Made by a program: the position numbers and the translations under genes. A stretch of 64,000 nt of DNA. It comes from Rhodovarius lipocyclicus (GTDB taxonomy: Bacteria; Pseudomonadota; Alphaproteobacteria; Acetobacterales; Acetobacteraceae). The notes under the pieces are model-generated. The model did no database searches. It had not been told where the DNA came from and was given only the letters and a program-made list of their open reading frames with translations. Location: NCBI RefSeq assembly GCF_009900765.1, contig NZ_JAAABL010000014.1:16365-80364 (forward strand), read 5' to 3'. Positions 34,147 to 44,982 of the stretch are shown here, piece by piece. Position 1 is the first letter of the stretch. Every line of letters begins with the position of its first letter.

Positions 34147-35351
34147 CGCGCGGGTCGCACCGCCACTGCCTGGGTCACCACCGCCTGGGCCGTCAGCGCC
34201 AGCAGCACCAGCAGGGCCACCCACCAGCCCTGCCACGCGCCATAGCTGAGATTCGCCACCGCGAAGGCCGCGCAGAACGCCCCGAACCGGCCCGGATGGT
34301 CCGCGGCCCGCAGCAGCACCGCCAGCAGCGCCGCTGTCAGCGCCGCACCCACCGCGCCCAGCTCCAGCCAGATCTGGATGATGAAGTTGTGCGTGTGCAG
34401 CGGCAGGCGCTGGGCCCGCACCTCCGCGAACCAGGCGGCCTGGGGTTCCAGGTGGAAGCGCGCCAGCTGCTCGGCGGAGACCTGCAATTCCCCGCCCGGG
34501 ATGGCGCGCGCGGCCTCCATCCCCCAGCCCAGCAGCGGGTGTTCCAGCATGCGCTGGATGGCGAAATCCCAGATCAGCACGCGGTGGGCGGCGCTGCCCT
34601 GCATCCAGTTCACATCGGGGCCGGTGGCCAGCAGGGCGCCGAGCCCCAGCGGCAGCAGCAGCACCAGCGCCACCACCAGCGGCACCGCCAGCCGCAGCAC
34701 CCGCGTGCCCAGCAGCGCGAAGGCGACATACCCCGCCATGCCCGCCAGCACGCCGATCTTGGCCGCCTGCGCCGGCATGCTGAAGATGGCGACCACGGCC
34801 ATCAGCGTCAGCGCGATCTTCCGCCGCGCCCCCGGCTGCACGAACACCGCCAGCGGCAGCAGCACCGCGACGACCGAGGCCGCGGGCTTCAACCCATAGC
34901 CCAACGTCAGATCCCAGTGCCGCAGCCCGCGCACCAGGGCACGCAGGGTGTGGAAGCTGGTCTGGTCCGCGAACATCAGCAGCGTGCCCGCCACCAGCCC
35001 CAACGTCAGCCAGCGCAGCACCGGGCGTGGCGTCTCCTGCGGGCCGCCCAGGGCGGTGGCGGCCAGCCCGCCCAGCAGGGCCAGCGCACCGATGCGCGCG
35101 CCCTCCAGCGCGCTGCGGCCGGGGTCCACGGCCCACAGCGCGCTCAGCAGCCCCCAGCCGCACAGCGCCAGCGCCAGCCAGGCCGCCAGCGGCAGCTTCG
35201 GGCCCCGCCCGGCGGCCAACCCGCCCGCCGCCATGGCCAGCAGCGCCACCGTGCCCAGCGGCGCGATGCCCCGGAACTGGAACACTGCCAGCACCGGCGC
35301 CAGCGCCAGAAAGCATGCGAGGGACAGGGAAGGGCTGGGGAATCTGCTCAC
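34143..35351 (-). CDS. O-antigen ligase / polymerase family membrane protein
   Basis: This protein of about 402 residues has many membrane segments and the Wzy_C pattern: the large-loop start KPAASVVAVLLPLAVF, WDFAIQRMLEHPLLGWGMEAARAI and HTHNFIIQIWLELGAVGAA, in which the HxHN and LxxG elements are typical. It may ligate or polymerise lipid-linked polysaccharide at the periplasmic face. GTG at 35351 is preferred to a TTG at 35375, although neither has a strong ribosome site. It is isolated and divergent from mreB, with no other polysaccharide genes near. Confidence 0.82.
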   Translation of the reverse strand: MSRFPSPSLSLACFLALAPVLAVFQFRGIAPLGTVALLAMAAGGLAAGRGPKLPLAAWLALALCGWGLLSALWAVDPGRSALEGARIGALALLGGLAATALGGPQETPRPVLRWLTLGLVAGTLLMFADQTSFHTLRALVRGLRHWDLTLGYGLKPAASVVAVLLPLAVFVQPGARRKIALTLMAVVAIFSMPAQAAKIGVLAGMAGYVAFALLGTRVLRLAVPLVVALVLLLPLGLGALLATGPDVNWMQGSAAHRVLIWDFAIQRMLEHPLLGWGMEAARAIPGGELQVSAEQLARFHLEPQAAWFAEVRAQRLPLHTHNFIIQIWLELGAVGAALTAALLAVLLRAADHPGRFGAFCAAFAVANLSYGAWQGWWVALLVLLALTAQAVVTQAVAVRPAR

Positions 35352-35452
35352 CTGTGCCGCTTGGCACGGCTGCAAGGGCCCCGCAAGCAGGCGTTGCGGG
35401 GGCAGGGCTGCGCGGCTTGCACCGGTATGGCCCTTGAGCCTGGGCCCACATG

Positions 35453-36560
<1,108 letters not shown>

Positions 36561-36603
36561 AGGGTTCGGGCAGGCATCAGATCGGGGCTGAAGGGACCAT
36601 TCG

Positions 36604-37470
36604 TTGATCCGGTTGAGCATCCCTTTGCGTCAGGCATTGGGCCGGCTTTCGCTGCCGGTGCTGATCGCCATGGCCTTCGGCGTGATGCTGCTGGGCAAGG
36701 CGGACGCCCTGCTGGTGGAGCGCATGCGCACCATGGTGACGGATATCGTCACCCCCATCTGGTCCGTGTTGCAGCAGCCCGTCTCCGCCGTCAGCGATGC
36801 CGTGACCGAGGCCCGCACCCTGTGGAACATGCGCGCCGAGAACCAGCGCCTGCGGGAGGAGAACGACCACCTGCGCCGCTGGCAGGATACGGCGCTGGCG
36901 TTGGAGGCTGAGAACTCCCTGCTGCGCCGCCAACTGGCCTGGGTGCCGGAACCCGCGCCCAGCTTCTTCACCGCCCGCGTGGTGGCCGATGGCGGCGGCA
37001 CCTATGCCCGCGCCGTGCTGCTGGCCACCGGCGCCCGCGCGCCCGTGCGCAAGGGCCAGATCGCCCTCGATGAGCGCGGCTTCGTCGGCCGCGTGACGGA
37101 GGTGGGCAGCCGCTCCGCCCGCGTGCTGCTGGCCACCGACATCAATAGCCGCATCCCCGTCACCTTCGAGGGCACGCGCGCGCGCGCCATCATGGTCGGC
37201 AACAACTCCGCCCGCCCCCGCCTGCAGCATTGGCCCGAGGGCCAGCTGCCGCGCGATGGCGACCGGGTGGTCACCAGCTCCGAAGCCTCGGCCTTCCCGG
37301 CCGGCCTGCCGGTCGGCATCGTGCGCTGGCCAGAGGGCGGCGTGCCCGAGGTGGAGCTGTTCGCCCGCCTCGACCGGCTGGATGTGGTCCGCCTGTTCGA
37401 TTTCGGCCTGCAAGGCATCCTGCCGCCAGAGGCGGTGGCCCGGCCGGAACCCCGCCAGGGCCGCAGATGA
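36604..37470 (+). CDS. mreC: Rod shape-determining protein MreC
   Basis: This 288-residue protein has a TTG start at 36604 with AGGGA nearby. It has one N-terminal membrane anchor (LPVLIAMAFGVMLLG), a coiled coil (MRAENQRLREENDHLRRWQDTALALEAENSLLRR) and the beta-barrel domain with VVADGGGTYARAVLLATG and DRVVTSSEASAFPAGLPVGIV. It bridges MreB and PBP2 in the periplasm. It overlaps mreD by an ATGA junction. Confidence 0.93.
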   Translation: MIRLSIPLRQALGRLSLPVLIAMAFGVMLLGKADALLVERMRTMVTDIVTPIWSVLQQPVSAVSDAVTEARTLWNMRAENQRLREENDHLRRWQDTALALEAENSLLRRQLAWVPEPAPSFFTARVVADGGGTYARAVLLATGARAPVRKGQIALDERGFVGRVTEVGSRSARVLLATDINSRIPVTFEGTRARAIMVGNNSARPRLQHWPEGQLPRDGDRVVTSSEASAFPAGLPVGIVRWPEGGVPEVELFARLDRLDVVRLFDFGLQGILPPEAVARPEPRQGRR

Positions 37471-38003
37471 AACGCCCCAAGCCGGGGAAGGTCGAGCCAC
37501 CCTCCGGCTTTCTTCGCTTCCTCGATAATTTCATGCGCAACGCGCTGCCGGTGCTGGTCACGGTGGTGCTGGCGGTCGCCGTCATCACGCAGGACCAGGG
37601 GCCGAGCTTGGCCCTGCCGGTGGTGCTGCCGGCGGTGTTCTTCTGGACCATCTTCCGCCCCGCCGCGATGCCGCCGCTGGCGGTGTTCCTGCTGGGCGTG
37701 GTGCTGGACCTGCTCGTCTCGCCCAATTTCGGCGCGCTGACGGTGTGCCTGATCATCACCTACGCGGTGGTGTTCCGCATGCGCGGATCGCTCATCAAGC
37801 AGAATTTCTATGTGATCGCGCTGGTCTATGCGCTGGTGGCGCTGGGCTGCTTCACCCTGTCCTGGCTGATGAACAGCATCGGCTATTTCAGGCTGCTGTC
37901 CCCGCGTTTCATCATGTACGAAACCCTGGTTTCCACCGGCATGTACCCGATATTGGCATTGGCCTTCACCGGCATGCACCGGGCCATGGAACGATTCGAA
38001 TGA
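37467..38003 (+). CDS. mreD: Rod shape-determining protein MreD
   Basis: This 178-residue protein has about five hydrophobic segments, for example LPVLVTVVLAVAVIT and AVFLLGVVLDLLVSPNFGAL, the latter typical of MreD. It is an integral membrane component of the elongasome. Both ends overlap neighbours as ATGA (mreC before, mrdA after), indicating coupled translation. The longer upstream frame is a shadow of mreC. Confidence 0.9.
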   Translation: MKRPKPGKVEPPSGFLRFLDNFMRNALPVLVTVVLAVAVITQDQGPSLALPVVLPAVFFWTIFRPAAMPPLAVFLLGVVLDLLVSPNFGALTVCLIITYAVVFRMRGSLIKQNFYVIALVYALVALGCFTLSWLMNSIGYFRLLSPRFIMYETLVSTGMYPILALAFTGMHRAMERFE

Positions 38004-39886
38004 GCTTGAACCCCTTCGGCCGCAAGCAGAAGGACCGCGCCGTGCCTGGCTCCATGCGCGGGGTCAAGCGCGACGAGGAGATCCGCCGCACCGTCTTCAC
38101 CCGCCGCGCCATCATGTATGGCGCGGTGCAGCTGGGGCTGTTCGGCTTCCTGGCCTCCCGCCTCTATCAGCTGCAGGTGGTCGAGGGCGGCCGCTATGCC
38201 ACGCTGGCCGAGGAGAACCGTGTCTCCGCCCGGCTGATCGGCGCGCCGCGCGGGCGCATCACCGACCGCGCGGGCACGCTGGTGGCGGGCAACCGGCTGA
38301 ACTGGCGTGCCCTGCTGGTGGCCGAGCAGACCAGCGATGTCGCCTCCACGCTGGAGAACTTCTCCCGTATCATCCCGCTAACGGAAAACGAGCGCGCGCG
38401 CGTGGACCGCGAGCAGCGCCGCCGCCGGCGCTTCGTGCCCACCATCGTGCGCGAATTCCTCACTTGGGAGGAAATGGCCCATATCGAGGTGAACGCGCCC
38501 GACCTGCCGGGCATCCTGATCGACGTGGGCACCACCCGGCAGTACCCGGAAGGCGAGAATCTGGCCCATATGGTGGGCTATGTGGCGCCCCCCAGCGACC
38601 GCGACCTGGGCAGCGACCCCATCCTGCAATTGCCGGGCGCGCGCGTGGGCCGGGCGGGTATCGAGCGCTTCCACGAGAACATCCTGCGTGGCCGCGCTGG
38701 CTCCGTGCAGCTGGAGGTGAACGCCACCGGCCGCATCATCCGCGAACTCGACCGGCGGGAGGGCATCCCCGGCCAGGATATCGAGCTGAGCGTCGATTCC
38801 GAATTGCAGCGCATCGTCCGAGGCAAGATCGAGGACGGCACCTCCGTCGTCGTGATGAACGCCCGCAACGGGGAATTGCTGGCCATGGCCAGCAACCCGT
38901 CCTTCGACCCCAACATCTTCAATTCCGGTGTCTCCGCCGCGCAGTGGCGGCAATGGACGGCCGGGCGCTCCACGCCGCTGATCAACAAGGCCACCAACGG
39001 GCTGTATGCCCCGGGCTCCACCTTCAAGATGGTGGTGGGGCTGGCGGGGCTGGACGCCCGCGTCGTCGGCCCCGGTGAGCGCATCGTCTGCCCGGGCCAC
39101 CTGGATTTCGGCGACAGCCGCTTCCATTGCTGGAACCGCTCTGGCCATGGCGCGCTCGACATGCGGGCCGCTATCAAGAACAGCTGCGACGTCTATTTCT
39201 ATGAGGTCGCGCGCCGCGTGGGCATCAACCGCATCGCCGCCATGGCGCGGCGCTTCGGCCTGGGCGTGGACCTGGAGATCGACCTGCCCGGCGTGCGCCG
39301 GGGCCTGGCCCCCACCCGCGAATGGCGCGAGGCGCAGGGCAAGGCCTGGAACATCGGCGACACCATCGTGCACGGCATCGGCCAGGGCTTCTATCTGTTC
39401 ACCCCGCTGGCGATCTGCACCATGACGGCGCGGCTGGCGACCGGGCGCGCGGTGCAGCCGCACCTCACGCGTTCCATCGGCGGGCGGCCGGTGCGCGGCA
39501 CCCGGCCGGAGGATTGGCCGAGCATGGGCCTTTCGGACCGCGACCTGCGCCTGCAGCGCGACGCGATGTGGGCGGCGGTGAACGAGCCCGGGGGCACGGC
39601 CGCGATGGGCAAGCTGCCGGGCAATCTGGGCATGATGGCGGGCAAGACCGGCACCACCCAGGTGCGCCGCGTGACCCGCGAACAGCGCGAGCGCGGCTTC
39701 AACGTGCAGAACCTGCCCCGGGAATGGCGCCCGCACGCGCTGTTCGTGGGCTATGCCCCGCATGACAATCCGCTCTATGCCGTGGCGGTCGTGGTGGAGC
39801 ACGGTACGGCCGGCGGCACGGCCGCGGCACCGCTGGCGCGGGACGTGATGGTCGAGACCTTCGCCCGCTTCCGGGCCATCTCATGA
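38000..39886 (+). CDS. mrdA: Penicillin-binding protein 2
   Basis: This 628-residue protein has a cytoplasmic Lys/Arg-rich start, one membrane anchor near residues 35-52, a dimerisation domain beginning ENRVSARLIGAPRGRITDR, and a transpeptidase domain. The latter has the active serine at residue 340 in APGSTFKMV, the second motif in KNSCDVYFYE and MAGKTGTTQV as the K-T-G motif. It crosslinks peptidoglycan for lateral wall growth. It overlaps mreD at the start and is followed by rodA after 16 bp. Confidence 0.95.
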   Translation: MSLNPFGRKQKDRAVPGSMRGVKRDEEIRRTVFTRRAIMYGAVQLGLFGFLASRLYQLQVVEGGRYATLAEENRVSARLIGAPRGRITDRAGTLVAGNRLNWRALLVAEQTSDVASTLENFSRIIPLTENERARVDREQRRRRRFVPTIVREFLTWEEMAHIEVNAPDLPGILIDVGTTRQYPEGENLAHMVGYVAPPSDRDLGSDPILQLPGARVGRAGIERFHENILRGRAGSVQLEVNATGRIIRELDRREGIPGQDIELSVDSELQRIVRGKIEDGTSVVVMNARNGELLAMASNPSFDPNIFNSGVSAAQWRQWTAGRSTPLINKATNGLYAPGSTFKMVVGLAGLDARVVGPGERIVCPGHLDFGDSRFHCWNRSGHGALDMRAAIKNSCDVYFYEVARRVGINRIAAMARRFGLGVDLEIDLPGVRRGLAPTREWREAQGKAWNIGDTIVHGIGQGFYLFTPLAICTMTARLATGRAVQPHLTRSIGGRPVRGTRPEDWPSMGLSDRDLRLQRDAMWAAVNEPGGTAAMGKLPGNLGMMAGKTGTTQVRRVTREQRERGFNVQNLPREWRPHALFVGYAPHDNPLYAVAVVVEHGTAGGTAAAPLARDVMVETFARFRAIS

Positions 39887-39902
39887 TCGGGGGCGCACGC
39901 TG

Positions 39903-41054
39903 ATGTCCATCACCTTCGAGCGGCGGCTGCTGACCCGGAACCGCGAGCACAACCTGCTGGAAAAGCTGTGGCGGGTGCCCTGGATCTTCGTGCTGCTGCT
40001 GATCGCGGTGGCGGGGGTGGGCTATGTCGCGCTGTATTCCGCCGGCAGCGGCAACCCCGACCTGTACGCCACCAAGCACGCGCTGCGCTTCGCCTTCTGC
40101 CTGGTGATGGCGCTGTGCATCGGGCTGGTGGACATCAAGGTGATCTACCGCGCCGCCTGGCCCCTGTATGGCATCGCTCTGGGCCTGCTGGTGCTGGTGG
40201 CGGTGCGCGGGCAGATCGGCAAGGGCGCGCAGCGCTGGGTCGATCTGGGGCCCATCCAGCTGCAACCCAGTGAGCTGATGAAGATCGCCCTGGTGCTGCT
40301 GTTGGCCACCTGGTTCGCGCGCGCCACCTGGAAGAAGATCGGCAACGTCTTCTTCCTGCTGCCGGCCATGCTGCTGGTCTTCGTGCCCGCCGGGCTGATC
40401 TTCCGCCAGCCGAACCTCGGCACCTCCGTCATCACCGTGGCGGTGGGGGGGGTGATGTTCTGGGTGGCGGGCGTGCGGTGGTGGAAGTTCGCGCTGGCGA
40501 TCGGCGGCGCGGTGGCCGCCGTGCCGGTGGTCTATGCCAATCTGCGCGACTATCAGCGCGCGCGCATCAGCACCTTCTTCGACCCGGAGAACGACCCGCT
40601 CGGCGCCGGCTACAACATCATCCAGTCCAAGATCGCGCTGGGCTCGGGCGGGATCTGGGGCAAGGGCTTTCTGGCCGGCACCCAGGGCCACCTGAACTTC
40701 CTGCCGGAAAAACAGACGGACTTCATCTTCACCATGATCGCCGAGGAATTCGGCTTCGTCGGCGCGATGGTGACGTTGGGCCTGCTGCTGCTGGTGGTGC
40801 TGTTCTGCATCTATGCCGGGTTCATGTGCAAGAACCACTTCGGCCGGCTGCTGTGCTTCGGGATCGGGGCGAACTACTTCTTCTATATCTTCGTGAACAT
40901 CGCAATGGTGACTGGCAGCATCCCGGTGGGTGGCGTGCCGCTGCCGCTGATCTCCCATGGCGGGTCCGCCATGCTGACGGTGATGCTGGGATTCGGGCTG
41001 GTGATGTCAGCCTATGTGCACAGGCACGCGGATCTGGGGCCAGCACGGGAGTAA
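39903..41054 (+). CDS. rodA: Peptidoglycan polymerase RodA (SEDS family)
   Basis: This 383-residue protein has about ten membrane segments and the SEDS blocks QRWVDLGPIQLQPSELMKIALV, NLGTSVITVAVGGVMFWVAG, the periplasmic loop RISTFFDPENDPLGAGYNIIQSKIALGSGG, LPEKQTDFIFTMIAEEFGFVGA and VGGVPLPLISHGGSAM. It polymerises glycan strands together with PBP2. It is the last gene of the rod-shape operon, and an intergenic repeat follows it. Confidence 0.96.
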   Translation: MSITFERRLLTRNREHNLLEKLWRVPWIFVLLLIAVAGVGYVALYSAGSGNPDLYATKHALRFAFCLVMALCIGLVDIKVIYRAAWPLYGIALGLLVLVAVRGQIGKGAQRWVDLGPIQLQPSELMKIALVLLLATWFARATWKKIGNVFFLLPAMLLVFVPAGLIFRQPNLGTSVITVAVGGVMFWVAGVRWWKFALAIGGAVAAVPVVYANLRDYQRARISTFFDPENDPLGAGYNIIQSKIALGSGGIWGKGFLAGTQGHLNFLPEKQTDFIFTMIAEEFGFVGAMVTLGLLLLVVLFCIYAGFMCKNHFGRLLCFGIGANYFFYIFVNIAMVTGSIPVGGVPLPLISHGGSAMLTVMLGFGLVMSAYVHRHADLGPARE

Positions 41055-41073
41055 GGCCGAGGGCGCAAGAAGA

Positions 41074-41306
41074 CCGAGGGGCTCTGCCCCTCGGGCTCCC
41101 CGCCAGGAGCCGAAAGGCCCCTGGACCCCATCAGTTTGGCGCTGGTCCTGCCAGCGTCTTTCCTATTGATTTTTATGATATAATTGGTGCCCCGTCTGCC
41201 AGGATGAAGCGCCAAACTCATGGGTTCAAAGGGTTGCTACAACCCTTTGCGGGGATGCAAGGGGCAGCGCCCCTTGCCGGGGGTCCAGGGGGCGGAGCCC
41301 CTTGGC
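41074..41306 (+). repeat. Hairpin-ended intergenic repeat, copy 4
   Basis: The element begins CCGAGGGGCTCTGCCCCTCGG, carries the AT-rich core ATTGATTTTTATGATAT, then GGGTTGCTACAACCC, and ends near CAGGGGGCGGAGCCCCTTGG. It has the same order and orientation as the copies at 6920 and 14928 but is more diverged. It lies in the convergent gap between rodA and the SYLF gene. Confidence 0.85.
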
Positions 41307-41319
41307 CTTTCCCGCCCCC

Positions 41320-42150
41320 TTACCGCGGCGGCGTCGGCAGGGCCTGCCGGCTCACGCTGCCTGGCACGGTCGTCGCCCGCCCATAGGCGCTGCTGCCGGC
41401 CGTGCGTGCGCGGGAGACGCTTTCCTGCACGGGGGCGCTGCTGGCCACCGGGCTGGCGGCGGCCGCGCTGCCGCTGCCGAAGCGCCCCAGCACGGAGCGC
41501 AGCGGGTCCGCGCCCGGGTTATGCGCCTGCATGTTCACCACGATCTGCCGGGCGGAGACTTCCTGCCCGTAGTAGCTGCTGTTCCACTCGGAGCGCGCGT
41601 TCAGCACGGAGCCTTCGAGCGCCACCCCGGCGAACAACCCGCGGGAGCGCGAGACGGCCACGATGTCGGCGCCGAGGTTGCTCGTGGTCGCGCCTTCCAC
41701 CGTGCCGCCATAGGTGGCGACGGCGACGGAGGCATCGGCGCCGAACTTGAACTGCCCGTTCAGCACGGCGTTCAGGGCGCGCTCGCTGCGGATGATGAGC
41801 AGGGTCTGCGCATCCTGCACGCCGAACTGGAAGCCGATATTGGCCGAGCCCATGGTGTAGAAGGCGGGGGAGGACCAGCCGCCCGCCCCGTCGCGGCCCA
41901 CCAGCACGCAGCCACCGCCCTCGCCACCGCCGAAGAAGGCGGCGCGGAACAGCTGCGGGCACACCATCACGGCGCGCGCGTTGCGCAGCAGGGAAGCGGC
42001 GTTCAGCAGGTCATGGTCGTTGCCCAGCAATTCCTGGACGGAGAGGGTGGAGCGGTCCACCAGCGACTGTGCCTCCCCGCTGCTCGGCGGGCCGTTGCCG
42101 CAGGCGGACACACTCGCGGCCAGCAGGCCGATGACGATGAGACGGCGCAT
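41320..42150 (-). CDS. SYLF-domain (Ysc84-like) lipoprotein
   Basis: This 276-residue protein has a signal peptide ending in ASVSAC, a plausible lipobox with Cys17 as the lipidated residue. The SYLF domain follows: LLRNARAVMVCPQLFRAAFFGGGEGGGCVLV, MGSANIGFQFGVQDAQTLLII and ATYGGTVEGATTSNLGADIVAVSRSRGLFAGVALEGSV, where the final SRGLFAGVALEG is the family signature. A Ser/Ala-rich tail ends the protein. The domain is linked to lipid binding. It lies downstream of accC in the same direction, beyond a terminator. Confidence 0.88.
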   Translation of the reverse strand: MRRLIVIGLLAASVSACGNGPPSSGEAQSLVDRSTLSVQELLGNDHDLLNAASLLRNARAVMVCPQLFRAAFFGGGEGGGCVLVGRDGAGGWSSPAFYTMGSANIGFQFGVQDAQTLLIIRSERALNAVLNGQFKFGADASVAVATYGGTVEGATTSNLGADIVAVSRSRGLFAGVALEGSVLNARSEWNSSYYGQEVSARQIVVNMQAHNPGADPLRSVLGRFGSGSAAAASPVASSAPVQESVSRARTAGSSAYGRATTVPGSVSRQALPTPPR

Positions 42151-42192
42151 GAGTTCCCCCTGCCAAACACTTGAGGCGCCGCGATTCTAACC

Positions 42193-42221
42193 CATCATCG
42201 TTCCGGATAGAAGCGATGATG
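42193..42221. promoter_or_regulatory. Dyad upstream of the SYLF gene
   Basis: CATCATCG (42193-42200) and CGATGATG (42214-42221) are a perfect 8-bp inverted repeat with a 13-nt spacer, about 45-70 bp before the SYLF start. It could be an operator or a hairpin. Confidence 0.4.
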
Positions 42222-42289
42222 CTCGCGGGGCCTTTCCCAAGCTTTCAATGCATGAGGGGTGCGGCGGTTTGACGGCCAAAAAAAGATGG

Positions 42290-42327
42290 CCACCAAAAAG
42301 AAACGGCGGGGAGGGTCCCCCGCCGTT
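42290..42327 (-). terminator. Intrinsic terminator of the aroQ-accB-accC operon
   Basis: AACGGCGGGG (42302-42311) pairs with CCCCGCCGTT (42318-42327). On the minus strand the stem is followed by TCTTTTTGG. It lies a few bases after the accC stop codon. Confidence 0.8.
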
Positions 42328-42331
42328 CGCG

Positions 42332-43690
42332 TCACTCGCCGTGGCCGCGCGCCACGAAGCGTTCCAGCCAATGGATGGTATAGTCGCCGGACTGGAATTC
42401 CGGGTCCGCCATGATGCGCTGGTGCAGCGGGATGGTGGTGCGGATGCCGTCCACCACCATCTCGTTCAGGGCGCGCCGCATGCGGGCGATGGCCTGGGCG
42501 CGGTCGGTGCCGTGCACCACCAGCTTGGCCACCAGGCTGTCGTAGTGCGGCGGCACGGAATAGCCGGAATAGAGCGCGCTATCGACGCGCACACCGAGGC
42601 CGCCCGGGGCATGGAAGGTGTTCACCCGGCCGGGGCTGGGGGTGAAGGTCTCCGGGTCCTCGGCGGTGATGCGGCATTCGATAGCGTGGCCGGAGAAGTG
42701 CACCTCCGACTGGTCGTAGCCCAACTCCTCGCCGGCGGCGATGCGGATCTGCTCGCGCACCAGGTCCACGCCGCAGACCATCTCCGTCACCGGATGTTCC
42801 ACCTGCAGGCGGGTGTTCATCTCGATGAAGCAGAACTGGCCGTCCTGCCACAGGAATTCCAGCGTGCCGGCGTTGCGGTAGCCGAGCTCCTTCAGCGCGG
42901 AGGTAACGGTGGCCCCCAGGCTGTTGCGGTCGGCCGCGGTCAGCGCGGGGCTGCCGGCCTCCTCCACCAGCTTCTGGTGGCGGCGCTGCAGGGAGCAGTC
43001 GCGCTCACCGAAATGCACCACGTTGCCGTAGCTGTCGGCCAGCACCTGCAATTCGATGTGGCGCGGCCGGTCGAGGTACTTTTCCAGATAGACGGAATCG
43101 TCGCCGAAGGCGGCCTTGGCCTCGGTGCGGGCGAGGCGATAGGCCTCCTCCAGCTCGCCCTCATTCTGGGCGACCTTCATGCCGCGCCCGCCGCCGCCGG
43201 CGGCGGCCTTGATCAGCACGGGGTATTTCACCTCGGCCGCCACGGCGCGCGCCTCGTCCACGCTGTTCAGCGCGCCCAGGCTGCCGGGCACCAGCGGCAC
43301 GCCCAGGCGGCGCATGGCGTCCTTGGCGGCGATCTTGTCGCCCATCATGCGGATATGCGCGGGCTTGGGGCCGATGAAGGCCAGGCCGTGCGCTTCCACC
43401 ATCTCGGCGAAATCGGCGTTTTCCGACAGGAAGCCGTAGCCGGGATGGATCGCCTCCGCGCCCGTGATGTGGGCGGCGGACAGGATGGCGGCCATGTTCA
43501 GATAGCTGTCGCGCGCGGCGGGCGGGCCGATGCACACGCTCTCATCCGCCAGCCGCACATGCATGGCGGATGCATCGGCGGTGGAATGCACCGCCACGGT
43601 GCGGATCCCCATCTCCTGGCAGGCGCGATGCACGCGCAGCGCGATCTCGCCGCGGTTGGCGATGAGGATTTTCTGGAAGCGCTTGACCAC
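42332..43690 (-). CDS. accC: Acetyl-CoA carboxylase, biotin carboxylase subunit
   Basis: This 452-residue ATP-grasp protein has the AccC features [46 protein letters not shown] (glycine loop), [54 protein letters not shown] and the C-terminal domain. It carboxylates biotin on AccB in the first step of fatty acid synthesis. It starts at GTG 43690, 3 bp after the accB stop. Confidence 0.97.
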   Translation of the reverse strand: MVKRFQKILIANRGEIALRVHRACQEMGIRTVAVHSTADASAMHVRLADESVCIGPPAARDSYLNMAAILSAAHITGAEAIHPGYGFLSENADFAEMVEAHGLAFIGPKPAHIRMMGDKIAAKDAMRRLGVPLVPGSLGALNSVDEARAVAAEVKYPVLIKAAAGGGGRGMKVAQNEGELEEAYRLARTEAKAAFGDDSVYLEKYLDRPRHIELQVLADSYGNVVHFGERDCSLQRRHQKLVEEAGSPALTAADRNSLGATVTSALKELGYRNAGTLEFLWQDGQFCFIEMNTRLQVEHPVTEMVCGVDLVREQIRIAAGEELGYDQSEVHFSGHAIECRITAEDPETFTPSPGRVNTFHAPGGLGVRVDSALYSGYSVPPHYDSLVAKLVVHGTDRAQAIARMRRALNEMVVDGIRTTIPLHQRIMADPEFQSGDYTIHWLERFVARGHGE

Positions 43691-43693
43691 CTG

Positions 43694-44194
43694 TTACTCC
43701 ACCAGCATCAAGGGCTCGCCGTATTCCACCGGCATGCCGCTTTCCACCAGGATGCGCGTCACGGTGCCGGCCTTGGGCGCCTTGATCTGGTTGAAGGTCT
43801 TCATCGCCTCGATCAGCAGCAGGGTCTGGCCGGCCTGCACCTGGGTGCCGACGGTGACGAACTGCGCCGAGCCGGGCTCGGGCGAGAGATAGGCCACGCC
43901 CACCATGGGGCTGGTCACGGCGCCGGGGTTCTTCGGGTCGAACTCCGCCTGGGCCGCCGGGGCGGGGGCCGCGGCCGCGACCGGGGCGGCCAGCGGCGGG
44001 GCGGCGGCGGGGGCCGCCGGCATGGGCGGCAGCGCCGCATAGGTCTGCACCGGGGCGGCCGCCACGGGCAGGTCGCGCACCACGCGGATGCGGCTGTCCT
44101 TCTCGACCAGCTCGATCTCGGTCAGATCGGTCTCACGCAGAATCTTCGCCAGTTCCCGGATCGTCGCCGGGTCGAAGGTGATGCCGCTGCTCAT
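43694..44194 (-). CDS. accB: Acetyl-CoA carboxylase, biotin carboxyl carrier protein
   Basis: This 166-residue protein has an N-terminal domain (TIRELAKILRETDLTEIELVEKDSRIRVVRD), an Ala/Pro-rich linker of about 50 residues and a C-terminal biotinyl domain with Lys in IEAMKTFNQI. The EAMKT version of the motif is common in alphaproteobacterial BCCP. The start overlaps the aroQ stop as ATGA. Confidence 0.96.
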   Translation of the reverse strand: MSSGITFDPATIRELAKILRETDLTEIELVEKDSRIRVVRDLPVAAAPVQTYAALPPMPAAPAAAPPLAAPVAAAAPAPAAQAEFDPKNPGAVTSPMVGVAYLSPEPGSAQFVTVGTQVQAGQTLLLIEAMKTFNQIKAPKAGTVTRILVESGMPVEYGEPLMLVE

Positions 44195-44646
44195 GCGTCC
44201 TCGTCCTGTTGTTCGGCCAGCAGGCCGGCCATGGCCCGGATCGCCAGCGCGTAACCCGCGACGCCGAGGCCGCAGATCACACCCGTGGCCACCTTGGACA
44301 CATAGCTGTGCTGGCGGAATTCCTCCCGCCGGTGGATGTTCGTGATGTGCACCTCGATCACCGGTTGCTCCGCGATCAGCAGGGCGTCCAGGATGGCGAT
44401 GGAGGTGGTGGTGTATCCCGCCGGGTTGATGATGATGCCATGCGACCGGCCACGGGCCTCCTGGATCCAGGAGACCAGCTCACCCTCGATGTTGGACTGG
44501 CGGAAATCGATGGCGAAGCCCAGCCGGTCGGCGGTTTCGGCGCACAGCGCCTCCACGTCGTCCAGCGTGGCCGCGCCGTAGATCTCGGGTTGCCGGAGGC
44601 CCAGCATGTTCAGGTTGGGCCCGTTGAGGACCGTGATGAGCTTCAT
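44191..44646 (-). CDS. aroQ: 3-dehydroquinate dehydratase, type II
   Basis: This 151-residue protein is of standard length. VLNGPNLNMLGLRQPEIYG carries the catalytic Tyr, followed by INPAGYTTTSIAILDAL and EVHITNIHRREEFRQHSYVS. It makes 3-dehydroshikimate in the shikimate pathway as a cytoplasmic dodecamer. It is the first gene of the aroQ-accB-accC operon, an arrangement common in alphaproteobacteria. Confidence 0.97.
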   Translation of the reverse strand: MKLITVLNGPNLNMLGLRQPEIYGAATLDDVEALCAETADRLGFAIDFRQSNIEGELVSWIQEARGRSHGIIINPAGYTTTSIAILDALLIAEQPVIEVHITNIHRREEFRQHSYVSKVATGVICGLGVAGYALAIRAMAGLLAEQQDEDA

Positions 44647-44778
44647 GTCTCAGCCGCGTTGAAGGGGCGGAACCGGGGGCGCGCCGCGACGCGCCGGGCC
44701 GGTTGCGGGAAGCAATGGCGGTAACACGGGGGTCAGCGCCCGGCAAGCGGCGCCATGGAAGGGGCAGGGCGGCCAGCC

Positions 44779-44976
44779 TCAGAAGGCCTTGGGCAGCCCG
44801 GCCTGTTTCAGGATGCCATTGGCGGTGTGGCGTGAGACGACGCTCACGGGCACGGTGAAGTGCTGCTGCGTCAGGGGGGAATACCAAATCTCATGGCTGC
44901 CCTTGCCCTGACGGACAAACTGGCAGCCGGCCAGACGCAGATATGTCACCAGCGGGCTGTAAAGGCTGGCGGCCAT
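44779..44976 (-). CDS. hicA: HicA-type mRNA interferase toxin
   Basis: This 65-residue protein follows the HicA plan: a first helix (LYSPLVTYLRLAGCQFV), RQGKGSHEIWYSP with the catalytic His in GSH, the strand QHFTVPVSVVSRHTA, and the terminal helix GILKQAGL. HicA toxins cleave mRNA during stress. It lies 6 bp downstream of the partner antitoxin gene, so the antitoxin is made first. Confidence 0.88.
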   Translation of the reverse strand: MAASLYSPLVTYLRLAGCQFVRQGKGSHEIWYSPLTQQHFTVPVSVVSRHTANGILKQAGLPKAF

Positions 44977-44982
44977 CCGGAA

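Noticed and set aside
42272..42294. GGCCAAAAAAAGATGGCC as a second terminator after accC
   Set aside because: The stem is only about five base pairs with an A-rich loop; the hairpin at 42302-42327 already explains termination.
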